A stretch of DNA of 64,000 nucleotides, taken from the NCBI GenBank assembly GCA_905178155.1, contig CAJINV010000002.1:4543694-4607693 (forward strand). Direction: 5' to 3'. Below, piece by piece: positions 63,691 to 64,000 of the stretch (the stretch's first letter is position 1; every line of letters begins with the position of its first letter). The position numbers and the translations under genes were made by a program. The notes below the pieces were generated by a model. The model was not told the DNA's origin, made no database searches, and was given only the letters and a program-made list of their open reading frames with translations. This DNA is from Amoebophrya sp. A120 (lineage: Eukaryota; Sar; Dinophyceae; Syndiniales; Amoebophryaceae).

Positions 63691-64000
63691 TATGCAAGAA
63701 AAAAACTGTGTAAGTGTTATAAACTATGTTACGAAACATGCAAGACACGAACCGAAAATCGCTGAATTTTTCTCGATGCAAAACGTGCAAAATGGTGCAA
63801 AAATCGATGCAAAAACGTCAAAACGATGGCAAAAGCCACGAAAAACGTTCCAAATCGAGGAAAATGCGACGAAAAAAAATCCGCGAATATTAGCCGAAAT
63901 TTCGCAAATTGTTGCGGTTCGGGCCTGCGTTTTTGTAAAGCAAACGGGACAAAATGCGCGCAAATTAGGTCAATAGCATGCGAAATCGTGCAAAATGACA
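63691..64000. mobile_element. Introner 130, family J, partial at window edge
   Basis: Starts TATGCAAGAAAAAAACTG after a candidate TSD, CGAGT. It resembles family J to about 63755, then passes into unrelated sequence rich in GCAAAA and ACGAAA. No 3' end lies inside the window, so it may carry a nested insertion. Confidence 0.65.

Noticed and set aside
2314-63649. Introner hairpins as bacterial-type terminators or riboswitches
   Set aside because: Copies lie inside a continuous coding frame, have TSDs and belong to repeated families. Nothing else in the window is bacterial.
1939-63690. A decayed pseudogene full of inserted MITEs
   Set aside because: In-frame joins at all 129 complete elements and absence of stops in about 18 kb argue for a working gene with introns. 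Only one small region (17,530-17,700) is irregular.

Overview
What it looks like. This is protist nuclear DNA, not bacterial. I read almost all of it as one giant plus-strand gene, starting at the ATG at 1939 and still open at the right edge. Its coding sequence is cut into about 135 exons by short repeated elements. Each element has terminal inverted repeats (TIRs), usually begins TAT and ends ATA, and is flanked by a 5-bp target-site duplication (TSD). I traced every exon by hand. Removing each element together with one TSD copy joins the flanking exons in frame at every one of the 129 complete elements. The spliced product is about 18.4 kb of open frame, about 6,100 residues, with one frame problem near 17,530-17,700. 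Such elements are introners. Dense, non-canonical, repeated introns of this kind are published for the parasitic dinoflagellate Amoebophrya (Syndiniales), so that genus or a close relative is my best guess. It is an inference; I could run no search.

Element families (number in window). The core TIR sequence of each is: A (30) GCAAAAGTATCGTACTCG; B (33) GCAAAAATGTCTGGGTCTGG; C (8) GCAATGTAAATTTCCCGTAC; D (10) AAAAACGTCCCCAC; E (11) GAAAAATCCCCCCTCCCCAT; F (7) GTGCACAACTCCCCCTCCCC; G (6) GTCAGGATTGAAATCGTCAA; H (7) TTCTCAAATGTTACATTCTC; I (4) AAAAACTGTTTCACTGTGAA; J (4) CAAGAAAAAAACGGTGTAAG; K (2) ACCCGCTCAGATGTTACAAT; L (2) CAGGCAAAAGTGTATAGCGT; M (2) AGAAAAAAGTGTTACAGT; N (2) two diverged poly-A-rich forms; O (1) CAGTGAAACATGCCCCCACC; X (1) CAGAAAAAAATCGTCACGAT. 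Every family also carries the short internal motif TTGTNATGC or its complement, often several times.

Larger insertions. Seven larger insertions lie in the same gene. P and Q (9383-11147), R (17789-18565) and S (49811-50555) are 0.7-1.0 kb TIR elements flanked by unusually long direct repeats of 30-41 bp. T (23224-24046) is nested inside a family A introner. U (55352-59804) is a 4.45-kb element with TIRs of about 967 bp and an 8-bp TSD. A 4.0-kb block (32850-36849), largely GC-rich satellite, sits inside another family A introner. The reading frame continues across all of them.

Layout. 1-800: GC-rich, no gene seen. 801-1938: AT-richer leader. 1939-4254: N-terminal hydrophobic anchor and a long acidic disordered stretch. 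4255-32797: many small exons, with coiled-coil, basic, Ser/Thr-rich and Cys-rich stretches. 32798-36946: introner carrying the satellite block. 36952-41841: hydrophobic and His-rich part. 41842-55351: more small exons. 55352-59804: element U. 59813-63690: last exons seen, ending in a family J introner that runs off the window. I recognise no catalytic domain and give the protein no function. No rRNA, tRNA or CRISPR was seen.
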